From contig JAOZUQ010000010.1 in the NCBI GenBank assembly GCA_029938635.1, forward strand, positions 1-59,180: 59,180 bases of DNA, written 5' to 3'. The notes beneath the pieces were generated by a model. That model was not told the origin of the DNA. It did no database searches and saw only the letters and a program-made list of their open reading frames with translations. Each line of letters begins with the position of its first letter. Position 1 is the first letter of the stretch. This DNA comes from Candidatus Aminicenantota bacterium (GTDB lineage Bacteria > Acidobacteriota > Aminicenantia > UBA2199). Shown here one piece after another: positions 1 through 9,044 of the stretch. A program made the translations under genes and the position numbers.

Positions 1-101
1 AAAAATAAAAAATCAGTCTGTACTCTTGACTATTATATTCTAATGGGCGTCCCCCGTTTTTAAAATATTTTGTTCCCCTTTTCTGTTTTTTCGGAGTGAT
101 A

Positions 102-107
102 TATAAT
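102..107 (+). promoter_or_regulatory. Candidate -10 box of meaB
   Basis: A perfect TATAAT lies 7 nt before the meaB ATG. No convincing -35 box is present at the right distance and no ribosome binding site lies between the box and the start, so transcription would begin almost at the AUG. Confidence 0.4.
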
Positions 108-114
108 CTGGACA

Positions 115-1239
115 ATGGATAAACGTAGCAAGAGGGCAGATAGTTCCTACTTCCCGGAGTGGGTTACAGATGAAAATGAGGATACATTTGCGACAATAGT
201 TAAAAGGGGCGTTGTGGATTCAGGGAAAGGCCCGTTTAAAAAAAGGCCGGGAAAAAAGGGAGAACCTTCTATTGAAGAATTTACCGCAGGAATAAAGGAA
301 AATAATAAAACCCTTCTGGCAAAGGCGATAACACTCGTTGAAAGCAATTCAGCTTCTCATTATTCAAAGGGGAGAGAAATATTAAAAAAGATCGACCCTG
401 ATCCGGGGAGATCTTTGAGGATAGGGATTACCGGGCCGCCTGGTGCAGGGAAGAGTACAATAATTGAAGAGATCGGGCTTGAATTATTATCAAGAGGGAA
501 TAGAGTTGCAATTCTTGCAGTCGATCCCAGCAGTACTCTTACCGGAGGCAGTATCCTGGGTGATAAGACCCGGATGAAAAGATTAGCCAGAGAGGATAAT
601 TGTTTTATCCGGCCTTCTCCATCAGGCGGAACTCTCGGAGGGGTTACAAGGAAGAGTAGAGAAATAATTTTTTTGTGTGAAGCAGCCGGTTATAATGTGA
701 TTCTTCTTGAGACGGTTGGTGTCGGGCAGAGTGAAATCACGGTCAGGTCGATGGTTGATTTTTTTGCTCTGATACTGAATCCGGGCAGTGGAGATGAATT
801 GCAGGGGATCAAAAGGGGCGTAATGGAACTTGCAGATCTGATAGTTGTGAATAAAGCTGATGGTAATAATTTGAAAAGAGCGAATATGACAATGAGCGAA
901 TATTCAAGGGCAATACACTATCTTCAACCATCAACAGAGGGCTGGGAAAGGGAAGTTATTACTGCTTCGGCAATTGAAGGGAAAGGTATAAAAAAGATAG
1001 TTGAGATCGCGGAAAGTTTTAAAAATAATACAAAAAAAAGCGGTTTATTCGACAGGAGGAGGAAAGATCAGGCATTCAATTGGACAATTTCTCTTGTTGA
1101 AGACTTTTTGAAGGATAATTTTTATTCAAGTAAAGTTGTCCGGACCAGGCTCGGGGAAATAAGAGAAAAAATTATTAACGGGAAAATGCTTCCGACTGAT
1201 GGAGCTGAAGAGCTTATAAAAGCATATTTTAAAAGCTGA
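115..1239 (+). CDS. meaB: Methylmalonyl-CoA mutase-associated GTPase MeaB
   Basis: G3E-type P-loop GTPase that protects or reactivates B12-dependent methylmalonyl-CoA mutase in the cytoplasm. The Walker A motif GPPGAGKST is at residues 107-115, followed by the family blocks DPSSTLTGGSILGDKTRM, FIRPSPSGGTLGG, ETVGVGQSE and the guanine-specificity motif NKAD. The protein has 374 residues; the first 50 or so form a basic extension before the usual start of the family. A similar extension (KRGV...KKRPGKK) is known to me from Bacteroidota homologues. No mutase gene is inside the window; one may lie upstream. The ATG is preceded by TATAAT and no ribosome binding site. Confidence 0.95.
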   Translation: MDKRSKRADSSYFPEWVTDENEDTFATIVKRGVVDSGKGPFKKRPGKKGEPSIEEFTAGIKENNKTLLAKAITLVESNSASHYSKGREILKKIDPDPGRSLRIGITGPPGAGKSTIIEEIGLELLSRGNRVAILAVDPSSTLTGGSILGDKTRMKRLAREDNCFIRPSPSGGTLGGVTRKSREIIFLCEAAGYNVILLETVGVGQSEITVRSMVDFFALILNPGSGDELQGIKRGVMELADLIVVNKADGNNLKRANMTMSEYSRAIHYLQPSTEGWEREVITASAIEGKGIKKIVEIAESFKNNTKKSGLFDRRRKDQAFNWTISLVEDFLKDNFYSSKVVRTRLGEIREKIINGKMLPTDGAEELIKAYFKS

Positions 1240-1253
1240 TTAATTAGAATTTG

Positions 1254-1282
1254 TTGACATACAGAGAGTGTTAATATACTAT
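1254..1282 (+). promoter_or_regulatory. Sigma-70 promoter of the DUF948-YtxH-eno operon
   Basis: TTGACA (1254-1259) and TACTAT (1277-1282) are separated by exactly 17 nt. The predicted start near 1289 leaves a short leader that contains AAGGG before the ATG at 1299. Confidence 0.75.
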
Positions 1283-1298
1283 TTTAATAAGGGAAAAA

Positions 1299-1665
1299 AT
1301 GGACTCAGTGACAATAGTAATCATATTTATAGTTGCTCTAATATTTTCAGTAGGATTCTTGTTGGTTGTAATAAGCCTGGTTCCGGCTTTAAATCAATTG
1401 AAGTCTCTTCTGGCAGATCTTGAGAAGACTTCCTACGAAGCAAGGAAACTTACCATAAAACTGCAAGATGTGAGTGAGAAAGTTGATGATGACCTGGCAA
1501 AGATCAATTCAATAATTGAGACTACAAAAGAGTCTGTTGGTTCTGTTTCAAATTCACTTAAATTTCTTAACAAGAATCTGTTAAAGCAGTCGGCAGGATT
1601 TCTTGCTTTTATTCCTGCATTGAAACTTGGATGGAAGTTTGTGAAAAAAAGGAAAGGAGGAAAGA

Positions 1666-1673
<8 letters not shown>
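1299..1673 (+). CDS. DUF948 family protein (YtxG-like)
   Basis: A 124-residue protein with one N-terminal membrane segment (about residues 5-27), a long polar region predicted to be coiled coil (about 30-95) and a basic C-terminus. This is the layout of DUF948 proteins such as Bacillus YtxG, whose molecular role is unknown. Its stop codon overlaps the start of the YtxH-like gene by 8 nt, and DUF948 and YtxH genes are commonly paired, which supports the call. An AAGGG ribosome binding site precedes the ATG. Confidence 0.75.
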
Positions 1674-3307
<1,634 letters not shown>

Positions 3308-3309
3308 TA

Positions 3310-4068
3310 CTATTTTCTGAAGTTTTTCTTGGTACCTGCTGGCGACTTCATAATTCTGAATTTTTTACTATAATTCCACTCTATTGATGATAGCGGACCA
3401 ATACGGATAATATATTCACCGGAATCAATATGATTCGGCACTTTCCAGTTATATTGGTTTCGCCGAAGAAGGTTCGATTTATTTGTATTAGAGAGTATTG
3501 GGGCTATCAGGCGCTTATCTCTTGCTCTGCAGAGATGAAGCTTCAGCGATTCGTTGATCTTTGTTTCCCATTTTATCACATAAGACCTGTTGTTGAACAA
3601 TACAGCGTCCCTGGCAGGTGATGTTACCCTGATAAATCTCGGACTGGTTTTTCTGATATCTTTTTTTTGGGTTAAAACCCTCCTTCCGACTCTCTTTTTC
3701 GGTATACTTCTTGGCTTAATAATGAATTGTCTGCTGCTTGAAATCTGATTCTCATTCATATCAACTATCTTAATGTAATATTTGTCACCGGGGATTGCAG
3801 GGGGGATTTCCCATGAAAATTTGTTGGGTGTCGGCAGTGTTTTTGTATCCAGCTCATTTGCGATATAAAGTTTAAGTGTTCCAATTCTTTGGACCAGGTA
3901 TATATTTATGTTCTCATTTATTAGCGGTTCCCAACTGATAATTAAACTGGATTCAGTTAACCATTCCTGCTTCCATTCAGGATGAATAGTGGTTTCTATG
4001 TTTGTTCCGGCATGGAGCTGAAATATCAAAGTGAAAAATAATATAGGTAGTAAGATCTGTTTATTCAT
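3310..4068 (-). CDS. Secreted protein with two Kre9/KNH-like (Ser-Thr-rich GPI-anchored-type) domains
   Basis: A 252-residue protein with a signal peptide (MNKQILLPILFFTLIFQLHA). Two related beta-sandwich units can be seen, at about residues 24-115 and 148-242. Each carries a W-containing strand (LIISWEP, YVIKWET), a FSWEIPP or YNWKVPN block and a YYIKI or YIIRI strand, the pattern of the Kre9/KNH family known from yeast wall proteins and from many bacterial surface proteins. A basic linker separates the two. Likely exported to the periplasm or cell surface; function unknown. A GAGGAAAA ribosome binding site supports the start. It is convergent with eno. Confidence 0.6.
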   Translation of the reverse strand: MNKQILLPILFFTLIFQLHAGTNIETTIHPEWKQEWLTESSLIISWEPLINENINIYLVQRIGTLKLYIANELDTKTLPTPNKFSWEIPPAIPGDKYYIKIVDMNENQISSSRQFIIKPRSIPKKRVGRRVLTQKKDIRKTSPRFIRVTSPARDAVLFNNRSYVIKWETKINESLKLHLCRARDKRLIAPILSNTNKSNLLRRNQYNWKVPNHIDSGEYIIRIGPLSSIEWNYSKKFRIMKSPAGTKKNFRK

Positions 4069-4223
4069 TTTTCCTCCTCTGTTCCATATTCTATATAAAG
4101 TTTTTTAAAAAATATCTCAAAAAATAATCGAATTATAATTTGAAATAAGCGACCCTTTTTTGTTCATTTTAGAGAGAATTTTTTTTGAATCATATTTTAT
4201 TCTTATATTTTATTGAAAAATAC

Positions 4224-4252
4224 TTGACAAACAGGAAATATCATCTTAAATA
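4224..4252 (+). promoter_or_regulatory. Probable promoter of the acidic protein and F0 cluster
   Basis: TTGACA at 4224-4229 is followed 17 nt later by TAAATA (4247-4252). The -10 match is weak and the stretch is very AT-rich, so the exact -10 is uncertain. An AAGGAG ribosome binding site lies just before the ATG at 4290. The 220 nt upstream of this gene hold nothing else I can recognise. Confidence 0.45.
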
Positions 4253-4289
4253 TTATATTAATTTTTAAAAGTAAGTAAGGAGTTATTAT

Positions 4290-4646
4290 ATGGAACAACT
4301 CGAGATCATTTCGTGGAAGATTCTCGATGCTATTAGAAATTCTGCTTCGAAAACTAATGAAGTTATCGGAGATATTGATACAAATGAGCATATGGCGGTT
4401 TTTTGCCAGATTGATGACGATTATATTGAACTTTATTATAGCGAAGTGGACTCGAGTTACATCAGGCATTTTGACGATGAAGATGAGTTCTTTTCCGCAA
4501 TAGAAGAGAGAAAGGATGATTTTGGAGAAGAGGAATTCGGTTCACCTGAGTACTTCACCGATGAAGATGAGTACGGAGATGAGAACTCATCTGAAAATTT
4601 TGATGGATATAATATCAAAGAAGAGGGTGATGAGGACGAGTTTTAG
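4290..4646 (+). CDS. Small, strongly acidic protein of unknown function
   Basis: A 118-residue protein I do not recognise. The first 60 residues look like a small folded domain (ILDAIRNSASKTNEVIGDID...FCQIDDDYIELYYSEVDSSY). The last 55 residues consist almost entirely of Asp, Glu, Phe, Tyr, Ser and Gly. A good AAGGAG ribosome binding site precedes the ATG. It is the first gene before the AtpI/AtpZ-like genes and could be co-transcribed with them, 37 nt upstream, but nothing shows a role in ATP synthase. Confidence 0.6.
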   Translation: MEQLEIISWKILDAIRNSASKTNEVIGDIDTNEHMAVFCQIDDDYIELYYSEVDSSYIRHFDDEDEFFSAIEERKDDFGEEEFGSPEYFTDEDEYGDENSSENFDGYNIKEEGDEDEF

Positions 4647-4683
4647 TCTGCAGCCATCACTTCTGAAACTCCCGGGTTCTTAG

Positions 4684-4941
4684 ATGAGAATTTTCAAGAA
4701 GAGGGGTCCGGTTCCTGAAATTGAGGTTAGCGATCCTGATCATAAAAAAAAATTAGCTGCCTATTCAACCCTGGGGATAATGTTTCCTGCATCAATTGCG
4801 ATCGGACTTTTTATCGGAGTTGTGCTGGATGATCTGTTGGGGACAAATCCGGTATTGACGATCATCTTTACACTTTATGGACTGGCAGCCGGATTTTATA
4901 ATTTTTTCAAAGTAATAAATAAATATGAAAAAAGAAAGTAG
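4684..4941 (+). CDS. AtpZ/AtpI-like F0F1-ATPase assembly protein
   Basis: An 85-residue protein with a basic N-terminus and two membrane helices (about residues 28-48 and 55-77) joined by a short loop containing DDLLGTNP. This is the layout of the AtpZ/AtpI family that helps assemble the c-ring and sits at the head of ATP synthase operons. The last 17 nt overlap the next AtpI-like gene, so the two are probably translated together. Typical glycine spacing (GIMFPASIAIGLFIGVVLDD) supports the call. Confidence 0.75.
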   Translation: MRIFKKRGPVPEIEVSDPDHKKKLAAYSTLGIMFPASIAIGLFIGVVLDDLLGTNPVLTIIFTLYGLAAGFYNFFKVINKYEKRK

Positions 4942-5311
4942 TGACAAGTTGATAAAAAGAGTTTTTAAAAGGGCGGTATTCTTTGCATTAATATTTATTC
5001 TAACAATATTTGTTTTTACAAAGAGCGTCCTTTATTGTATAATATTTTTCGTCGGAAGTAGTGTCAGTTTACTTGGATTTTACCTGATGATCCTTGTAGT
5101 GGACAGGGTCATCCAAAAAAGGAAGGGAAAAGGATTGTTCATCCTGGCTGGTTTTGGAAAAATGATCCTGATCTCCGTAATCTTTATTATTATATCAAGG
5201 TATTCTGAACCGGCGGTATTATTTTATCTGTTCGGGCTTTCTGTGATCATATTTTCGATCATCGGAGAAGGTGGCCGGCAGATATACAGGAGTTTTAAAG
5301 ATGGAGCATAG
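4925..5311 (+). CDS. atpI: ATP synthase subunit I (AtpI) family membrane protein
   Basis: A 128-residue protein with four predicted membrane helices, basic at the N-terminus and in the middle loop (QKRKGKG). The size, topology and position straight before atpB fit the ATP synthase I family. AtpI helps assemble the c-ring and, in some sodium-dependent enzymes, is implicated in magnesium or ion handling. It overlaps the previous gene by 17 nt and atpB by 11 nt. Sequence conservation in this family is low, so the call leans on context. Confidence 0.7.
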   Translation: MKKESSDKLIKRVFKRAVFFALIFILTIFVFTKSVLYCIIFFVGSSVSLLGFYLMILVVDRVIQKRKGKGLFILAGFGKMILISVIFIIISRYSEPAVLFYLFGLSVIIFSIIGEGGRQIYRSFKDGA

Positions 5312-6020
5312 GTTAGTTATTGTTGAATTTGTGAATGGGATCCTGAGGAAGATTCTGGGTCTGTTCGGAAAACACATTGATCCCGGGATAGATGTAATTC
5401 CTTCCCACATCATACTTGCACTCATTGCTACGCTGATTATAATAATTTTCTTTAAGCTTACTGTAAAAAACCTGTCCATTTTTCCGGGGAAGATGCAGAA
5501 TTTTCTGGAGATGCTTTATACTGCTTTTCGGGGTATGATCGATGATGCAATGGGAAAAGAGGGGAGGAAATTCCTTCCGGTCATTGCTACAATGGGAATA
5601 TTCATAGCTGTTTCAAATCTAATGGGCCTTCTTCCCGAGTTGGGTTCTCCGACTGCAAATCTTAATGTTACAGTAGGTTGTGCATTTTTTGTATTTGTTT
5701 ACTACCATTACCAGGGGATCAGAAAACACGGACTGCTCGGCTATCTGAAAACGTTCACAGGCCCGATCTGGTGGTTGGCGATTTTATTTGTTCCAATAGA
5801 GATAATTTCCCATTTTTCGAGGCCATTGTCACTTTCTATAAGGCTTTATGGAAATATTTTCGGAGAGGATATGGTAATTATTATCATTGCTTCTCTTGTA
5901 CCGTTTATTGCCCCCCTTCCTATAATGGGGCTCGCTGTAATAACTTCACTCCTTCAAGCATTTATCTTTGTCATGCTGACGACAATTTACCTTGCGGGAG
6001 CCATGGAATCAGAACATTAA
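5301..6020 (+). CDS. atpB: F0F1 ATP synthase subunit a
   Basis: Integral membrane subunit that forms the ion half-channels next to the c-ring. The 239-residue product starts at ATG 5301, which has AGGAG 8 nt upstream; a longer reading from 5271 has no such site. The essential arginine is R181 in SLSIRLYGNIFGEDMV. The conserved NLMGLLPE block and the C-terminal LQAFIFVMLTTIYLAGA are present. It overlaps atpI by 11 nt and is followed 19 nt later by atpE. No subunit b or F1 gene follows, so the ATP synthase genes are split over at least two loci. Confidence 0.96.
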   Translation: MEHRLVIVEFVNGILRKILGLFGKHIDPGIDVIPSHIILALIATLIIIIFFKLTVKNLSIFPGKMQNFLEMLYTAFRGMIDDAMGKEGRKFLPVIATMGIFIAVSNLMGLLPELGSPTANLNVTVGCAFFVFVYYHYQGIRKHGLLGYLKTFTGPIWWLAILFVPIEIISHFSRPLSLSIRLYGNIFGEDMVIIIIASLVPFIAPLPIMGLAVITSLLQAFIFVMLTTIYLAGAMESEH

Positions 6021-6039
6021 TCATAAGGAGAAATATAAA

Positions 6040-6384
6040 ATGACAAAAAAATTAATGTTATCAATTTTTATCTTACTGGCATTGTCAGTAACAGTTTCAG
6101 CAGAAGAAGGTGTTGTAAATAATGTAACGGATGCAACTCCTCTCTTTTTATGGTCGATCATCATAGGTGTTATTGGTTTAACCCTTGCTTCTATCGGTGG
6201 TGCTTTTGCACAGTCAAAGGCTCTCAGTACATCAGTTGAGAATATTGGAAGAAATCCAGCTGCTGCTGATTCTATCAGAGGAGTACTTATTCTCGGCCTG
6301 GTTCTTATTGAATCACTGGTCATCTATGTGCTTCTTATCGATCTGATTATCTTCTTTGTAAAGTGGGGCAAGTACACTTTTTAG
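6040..6384 (+). CDS. atpE: F0F1 ATP synthase subunit c, sodium-type ligands
   Basis: Proteolipid subunit of the rotor ring. The 114-residue product starts at ATG 6040 behind AAGGAG; an upstream in-frame reading overlapping atpB is rejected. The N-terminus (MTKKLMLSIFILLALSVTVSA) looks like a cleavable signal sequence, which makes the precursor longer than usual. The two helices flank the loop GRNPAA. Counting from the loop proline (P73), Q58, E91, S92 and Y96 fall on the Q32, E65, S66 and Y70 sodium ligands of Ilyobacter c subunits, so sodium coupling is predicted. A terminator follows directly. Confidence 0.95.
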   Translation: MTKKLMLSIFILLALSVTVSAEEGVVNNVTDATPLFLWSIIIGVIGLTLASIGGAFAQSKALSTSVENIGRNPAAADSIRGVLILGLVLIESLVIYVLLIDLIIFFVKWGKYTF

Positions 6385-6406
6385 AGGATAATTATGAATA
6401 ACATTA

Positions 6407-6437
6407 ATGGGAGGGTTATGCCCTCCCATTTTTTTTT
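6407..6437 (+). terminator. Rho-independent terminator after atpE
   Basis: Perfect 9-bp stem ATGGGAGGG / CCCTCCCAT (6407-6415 and 6421-6429) with a 5-nt loop, followed by a run of nine T from 6429. It ends the F0 operon 3 nt before the start of the next ORF. Confidence 0.92.
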
Positions 6438-6440
6438 ATT

Positions 6441-7343
6441 ATGAAAAAGATTTCATTCAAAGAACTTCGTATCACGAAGGGCCTTCTTACTGCTCTTAAA
6501 GAACTTTACCGGGAGAATGTTTTTGATAAAGCAAGTGTTCTTGCTTACTACTCGATCATTTCCACATTGTTCCTTTTAACATTTTTTTCCTTCATTTTCA
6601 CAAAGGTTTTAGGCAGTACTGATATTTCCATAAAAGGCGTTTATCCGTTTTCACCGGAATTTTTCAATTCAATTTCTCCTGATTTTCTGGAAAAAGCAAA
6701 TGAGATATCTTCAAATCTGAAAAATATCGGTATAGTAGGAATATTGTTTTCGTTTTTTCTGGCTGTTCTTATCTTTAAAAAGGTGGTCCAGTATGTAAAT
6801 GAGATGTTCCATATCAACCTCTCCGAGGAGAACAGGAATAAGGCTTTCTGGGTGAGGCGGGTCAGTGAAATAGCATTATTATTTATTGTCGGGATGCTGG
6901 CAGTGGCCTCTTTTATTTTAACAGGCTTCATAACTACTGTAACATCGCTTTTTAAGAGTACTCTCCTTGCAAAACATATTAATCCGGATTCGATTGAAGC
7001 TTTGAATAAATTCGGAGTTAAATTCATCGCGCCGTTCATGATTACATTTCTGATATTCTTATTTCTCTTTAAATGGATACCGGAGAAGAAGGTATGCATC
7101 AAAGGTGCTTTCATCTCAGCACTGATCTCAGCTTTATTATGGGAATTTACCAAGAGAGTATATACTTATTACCTGGTAAAAGTATCTATAGTAGGGAAAA
7201 TGGGGGGGCCGATAATTGCCATCATTTTATTTGGTTTCTGGATGGAATTTTCAATGGGTGTAATGCTCTTCGGGGCTAAATTAACCTCAATTTTTGACAG
7301 GGAAAGAGATGAACAACTTAAAAAAGCTAAGCGAAATTCTTAA
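6441..7343 (+). CDS. YihY/UPF0761 family inner-membrane protein
   Basis: A 300-residue integral membrane protein of the YihY/BrkB family, with about six membrane helices and the conserved amphipathic FDKASVLAYYSIIS region near the N-terminus. The family was once annotated as RNase BN; that activity belongs to another protein, and the true role is unknown, perhaps transport. The first codon lies 3 nt behind the atpE terminator and has no ribosome binding site; no other plausible start exists for over 100 residues. The 3' end overlaps lpxD by 35 nt. Confidence 0.85.
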   Translation: MKKISFKELRITKGLLTALKELYRENVFDKASVLAYYSIISTLFLLTFFSFIFTKVLGSTDISIKGVYPFSPEFFNSISPDFLEKANEISSNLKNIGIVGILFSFFLAVLIFKKVVQYVNEMFHINLSEENRNKAFWVRRVSEIALLFIVGMLAVASFILTGFITTVTSLFKSTLLAKHINPDSIEALNKFGVKFIAPFMITFLIFLFLFKWIPEKKVCIKGAFISALISALLWEFTKRVYTYYLVKVSIVGKMGGPIIAIILFGFWMEFSMGVMLFGAKLTSIFDRERDEQLKKAKRNS

Positions 7344-8316
7344 CGGGAAACTTGAAGGTGATCCCGGGTTCGAAATAGACGTAGTTAACTCCCTGGATAA
7401 TGCAGGTCCTGCTGAGATAGCAATAGCAGTAAAACCTGAGATGGTTACCGGAAAGATCAATGCAGGAGCACTGGTAGTCAAAGAGAACAGCGGTATCCGT
7501 TATAAAAATCTTATATATGTAGAAGATCCCTTTATCGCACTTTCCATCTTAATCTCTCATTTTCTCCCTGTTGAACGATTCAGCACCGGGATAGGGAAAT
7601 ATGTCACTATCGCTGACTCTGCCAGTGTCGAAAAAGACTCATCAATCGGAGACCACTCCTATGTCGGGGAAAATGTTGAGATCGGGAAAAATTGTGAGAT
7701 ACATTCCGGTGTCATTATATATAACAATGTAAAGATAGGAGAAAATGCACTGATTTATTCAAACGTTGTGATCCGTGAAGATGTTGTCATCGGTAATAGT
7801 GTTGTAATACAGCCCGGTGCAGTTATAGGGTCAGACGGGTTCGGATTTGCGAGGGATAAAAGCGGAAAACCTTTGAAGATCCCTCAGAGAGGAAATGTTG
7901 TTATAGGTGATAATTGTGAGATAGGGGCCAATGTTTGTATTGACAGGTCTACACTTGATACCACCTGGATTTCCAACTCGGTTAAAATTGACAACCTTGT
8001 TCAGATAGGACATAATGTGAAAGTTGGAGAAAGTACTTCGATCTCGGCTCAGAGCGGGATTTCCGGCTCAACCGAGGTGGGAAAAAATGTAATTATGGCA
8101 GGACAGGTCGGACTTGCAGATCATATTAAAATAGGTGATGGAGTTATGATAGCAGCAAAGGCGGGAATTTCCGGAAATGTTAAGGAAAAAAGCATAGTTG
8201 CTGGAATTCCTCAGCAGGACCTGATGTCCTGGAAGAGGAGTCAGGTGATCCTTAGAAATATTGAAAAATACATTGAGAGGATAAAGACTCTTGAGAGGAA
8301 AATGGAGAAAAAATGA
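7309..8316 (+). CDS. lpxD: UDP-3-O-(3-hydroxymyristoyl)glucosamine N-acyltransferase
   Basis: Third committed step of lipid A synthesis in the cytoplasm: transfer of a 3-hydroxyacyl chain from ACP to the 2-amino group. The 335-residue product has an N-terminal uridine-binding domain (about 1-95) and a left-handed beta-helix built from many hexapeptide repeats (VEIGKN, VKIGEN and so on). The catalytic histidine is H235 in IGHNV. The C-terminal helices (VILRNIEKYIERIKTLERKM) are typical. The start at ATG 7309 has AGGGA 5 nt upstream; a TTG 15 nt earlier is less likely. It overlaps the next gene by ATGA. Confidence 0.95.
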   Translation: MNNLKKLSEILNGKLEGDPGFEIDVVNSLDNAGPAEIAIAVKPEMVTGKINAGALVVKENSGIRYKNLIYVEDPFIALSILISHFLPVERFSTGIGKYVTIADSASVEKDSSIGDHSYVGENVEIGKNCEIHSGVIIYNNVKIGENALIYSNVVIREDVVIGNSVVIQPGAVIGSDGFGFARDKSGKPLKIPQRGNVVIGDNCEIGANVCIDRSTLDTTWISNSVKIDNLVQIGHNVKVGESTSISAQSGISGSTEVGKNVIMAGQVGLADHIKIGDGVMIAAKAGISGNVKEKSIVAGIPQQDLMSWKRSQVILRNIEKYIERIKTLERKMEKK

Positions 8317-9017
8317 AAAGAACAATTATTTTATTAGTAATCATGATAATGGCAGTTGTGATTCACGCAGGCCCTGAGATCACTTTTGAGAAGAAAAAAG
8401 TTGAGTTCGGTGAGATCACAAGTGGTAAGGTTATGGATCTTGTATACAATTTCGAGAACACAGGTGATGAAATCCTTATCATAAAGAATATTAATACTTC
8501 CTGTGGCTGTACTTATACAAGATTAGAGAAAAAGGAATATGAACCCGGGGAAAAGGGAACTATCCCGGTAAAATTCTTTTCGAAAGGTTATAGAGGGAAG
8601 GTGGTTAAGACAGTTACTGTAGCATCTAATGATAAATCTGATCCATATATCCGTTTAGTACTCTCAGGACTGATAAAGTTAAAGGATTTTTCTGTAGTGG
8701 AAGTTGATAATGATGTATTAGATTTTGGGAAGATCGGTATAAATGAGAATACTTCAAAAGAAGTTATGATTAAAAATACCGGAAATATAGATCTCAGAAT
8801 ACTTGAAGTTACCCACAGCCCTGAAGTTTCAACAGTGTTTACAAAAAAGGTCATCAAACCTGGTAAGGAATGTATGCTCACTGTTACATTCAACCCTCTG
8901 CAGATCGGACAATTCTCAACTTTTTTGAGAGTAAGGACTAATGCTTATAAAAGCCCTCTCCTCATAATCAGGTTGAAAACAGATATCACGGAAGGGGAAA
9001 AAGAGAAAGAAGAATAA
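8313..9017 (+). CDS. Secreted DUF1573 (ASH/Hydin-like beta-sandwich) protein
   Basis: A 234-residue protein with a signal peptide (MKRTIILLVIMIMAVVIHAG). A first DUF1573 domain covers about residues 22-110 (VEFGEITSGKV...NTSCGCTYTRLEKKEYEPGEKG), including the family CGC motif. A second, similar Ig-like unit covers about 120-225 (LDFGKIGINENTSKEVMIKNTG). It is likely periplasmic or surface-exposed and may mediate protein contacts. It is translationally coupled to lpxD by an ATGA overlap; a functional link to lipid A is not shown. Confidence 0.85.
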   Translation: MKRTIILLVIMIMAVVIHAGPEITFEKKKVEFGEITSGKVMDLVYNFENTGDEILIIKNINTSCGCTYTRLEKKEYEPGEKGTIPVKFFSKGYRGKVVKTVTVASNDKSDPYIRLVLSGLIKLKDFSVVEVDNDVLDFGKIGINENTSKEVMIKNTGNIDLRILEVTHSPEVSTVFTKKVIKPGKECMLTVTFNPLQIGQFSTFLRVRTNAYKSPLLIIRLKTDITEGEKEKEE

Positions 9018-9044
9018 GCTTTATTACTTTAGGAGGAACCTGAA

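Noticed and set aside
26-47. TTGACT near the left edge as a meaB promoter
   Set aside because: No -10 box at 16-18 nt; the TATAAT at 102 is a better candidate.
5992-6039. Longer atpE starting inside atpB
   Set aside because: AAGGAG directly precedes ATG 6040 and the extra 16 residues do not fit a c subunit.
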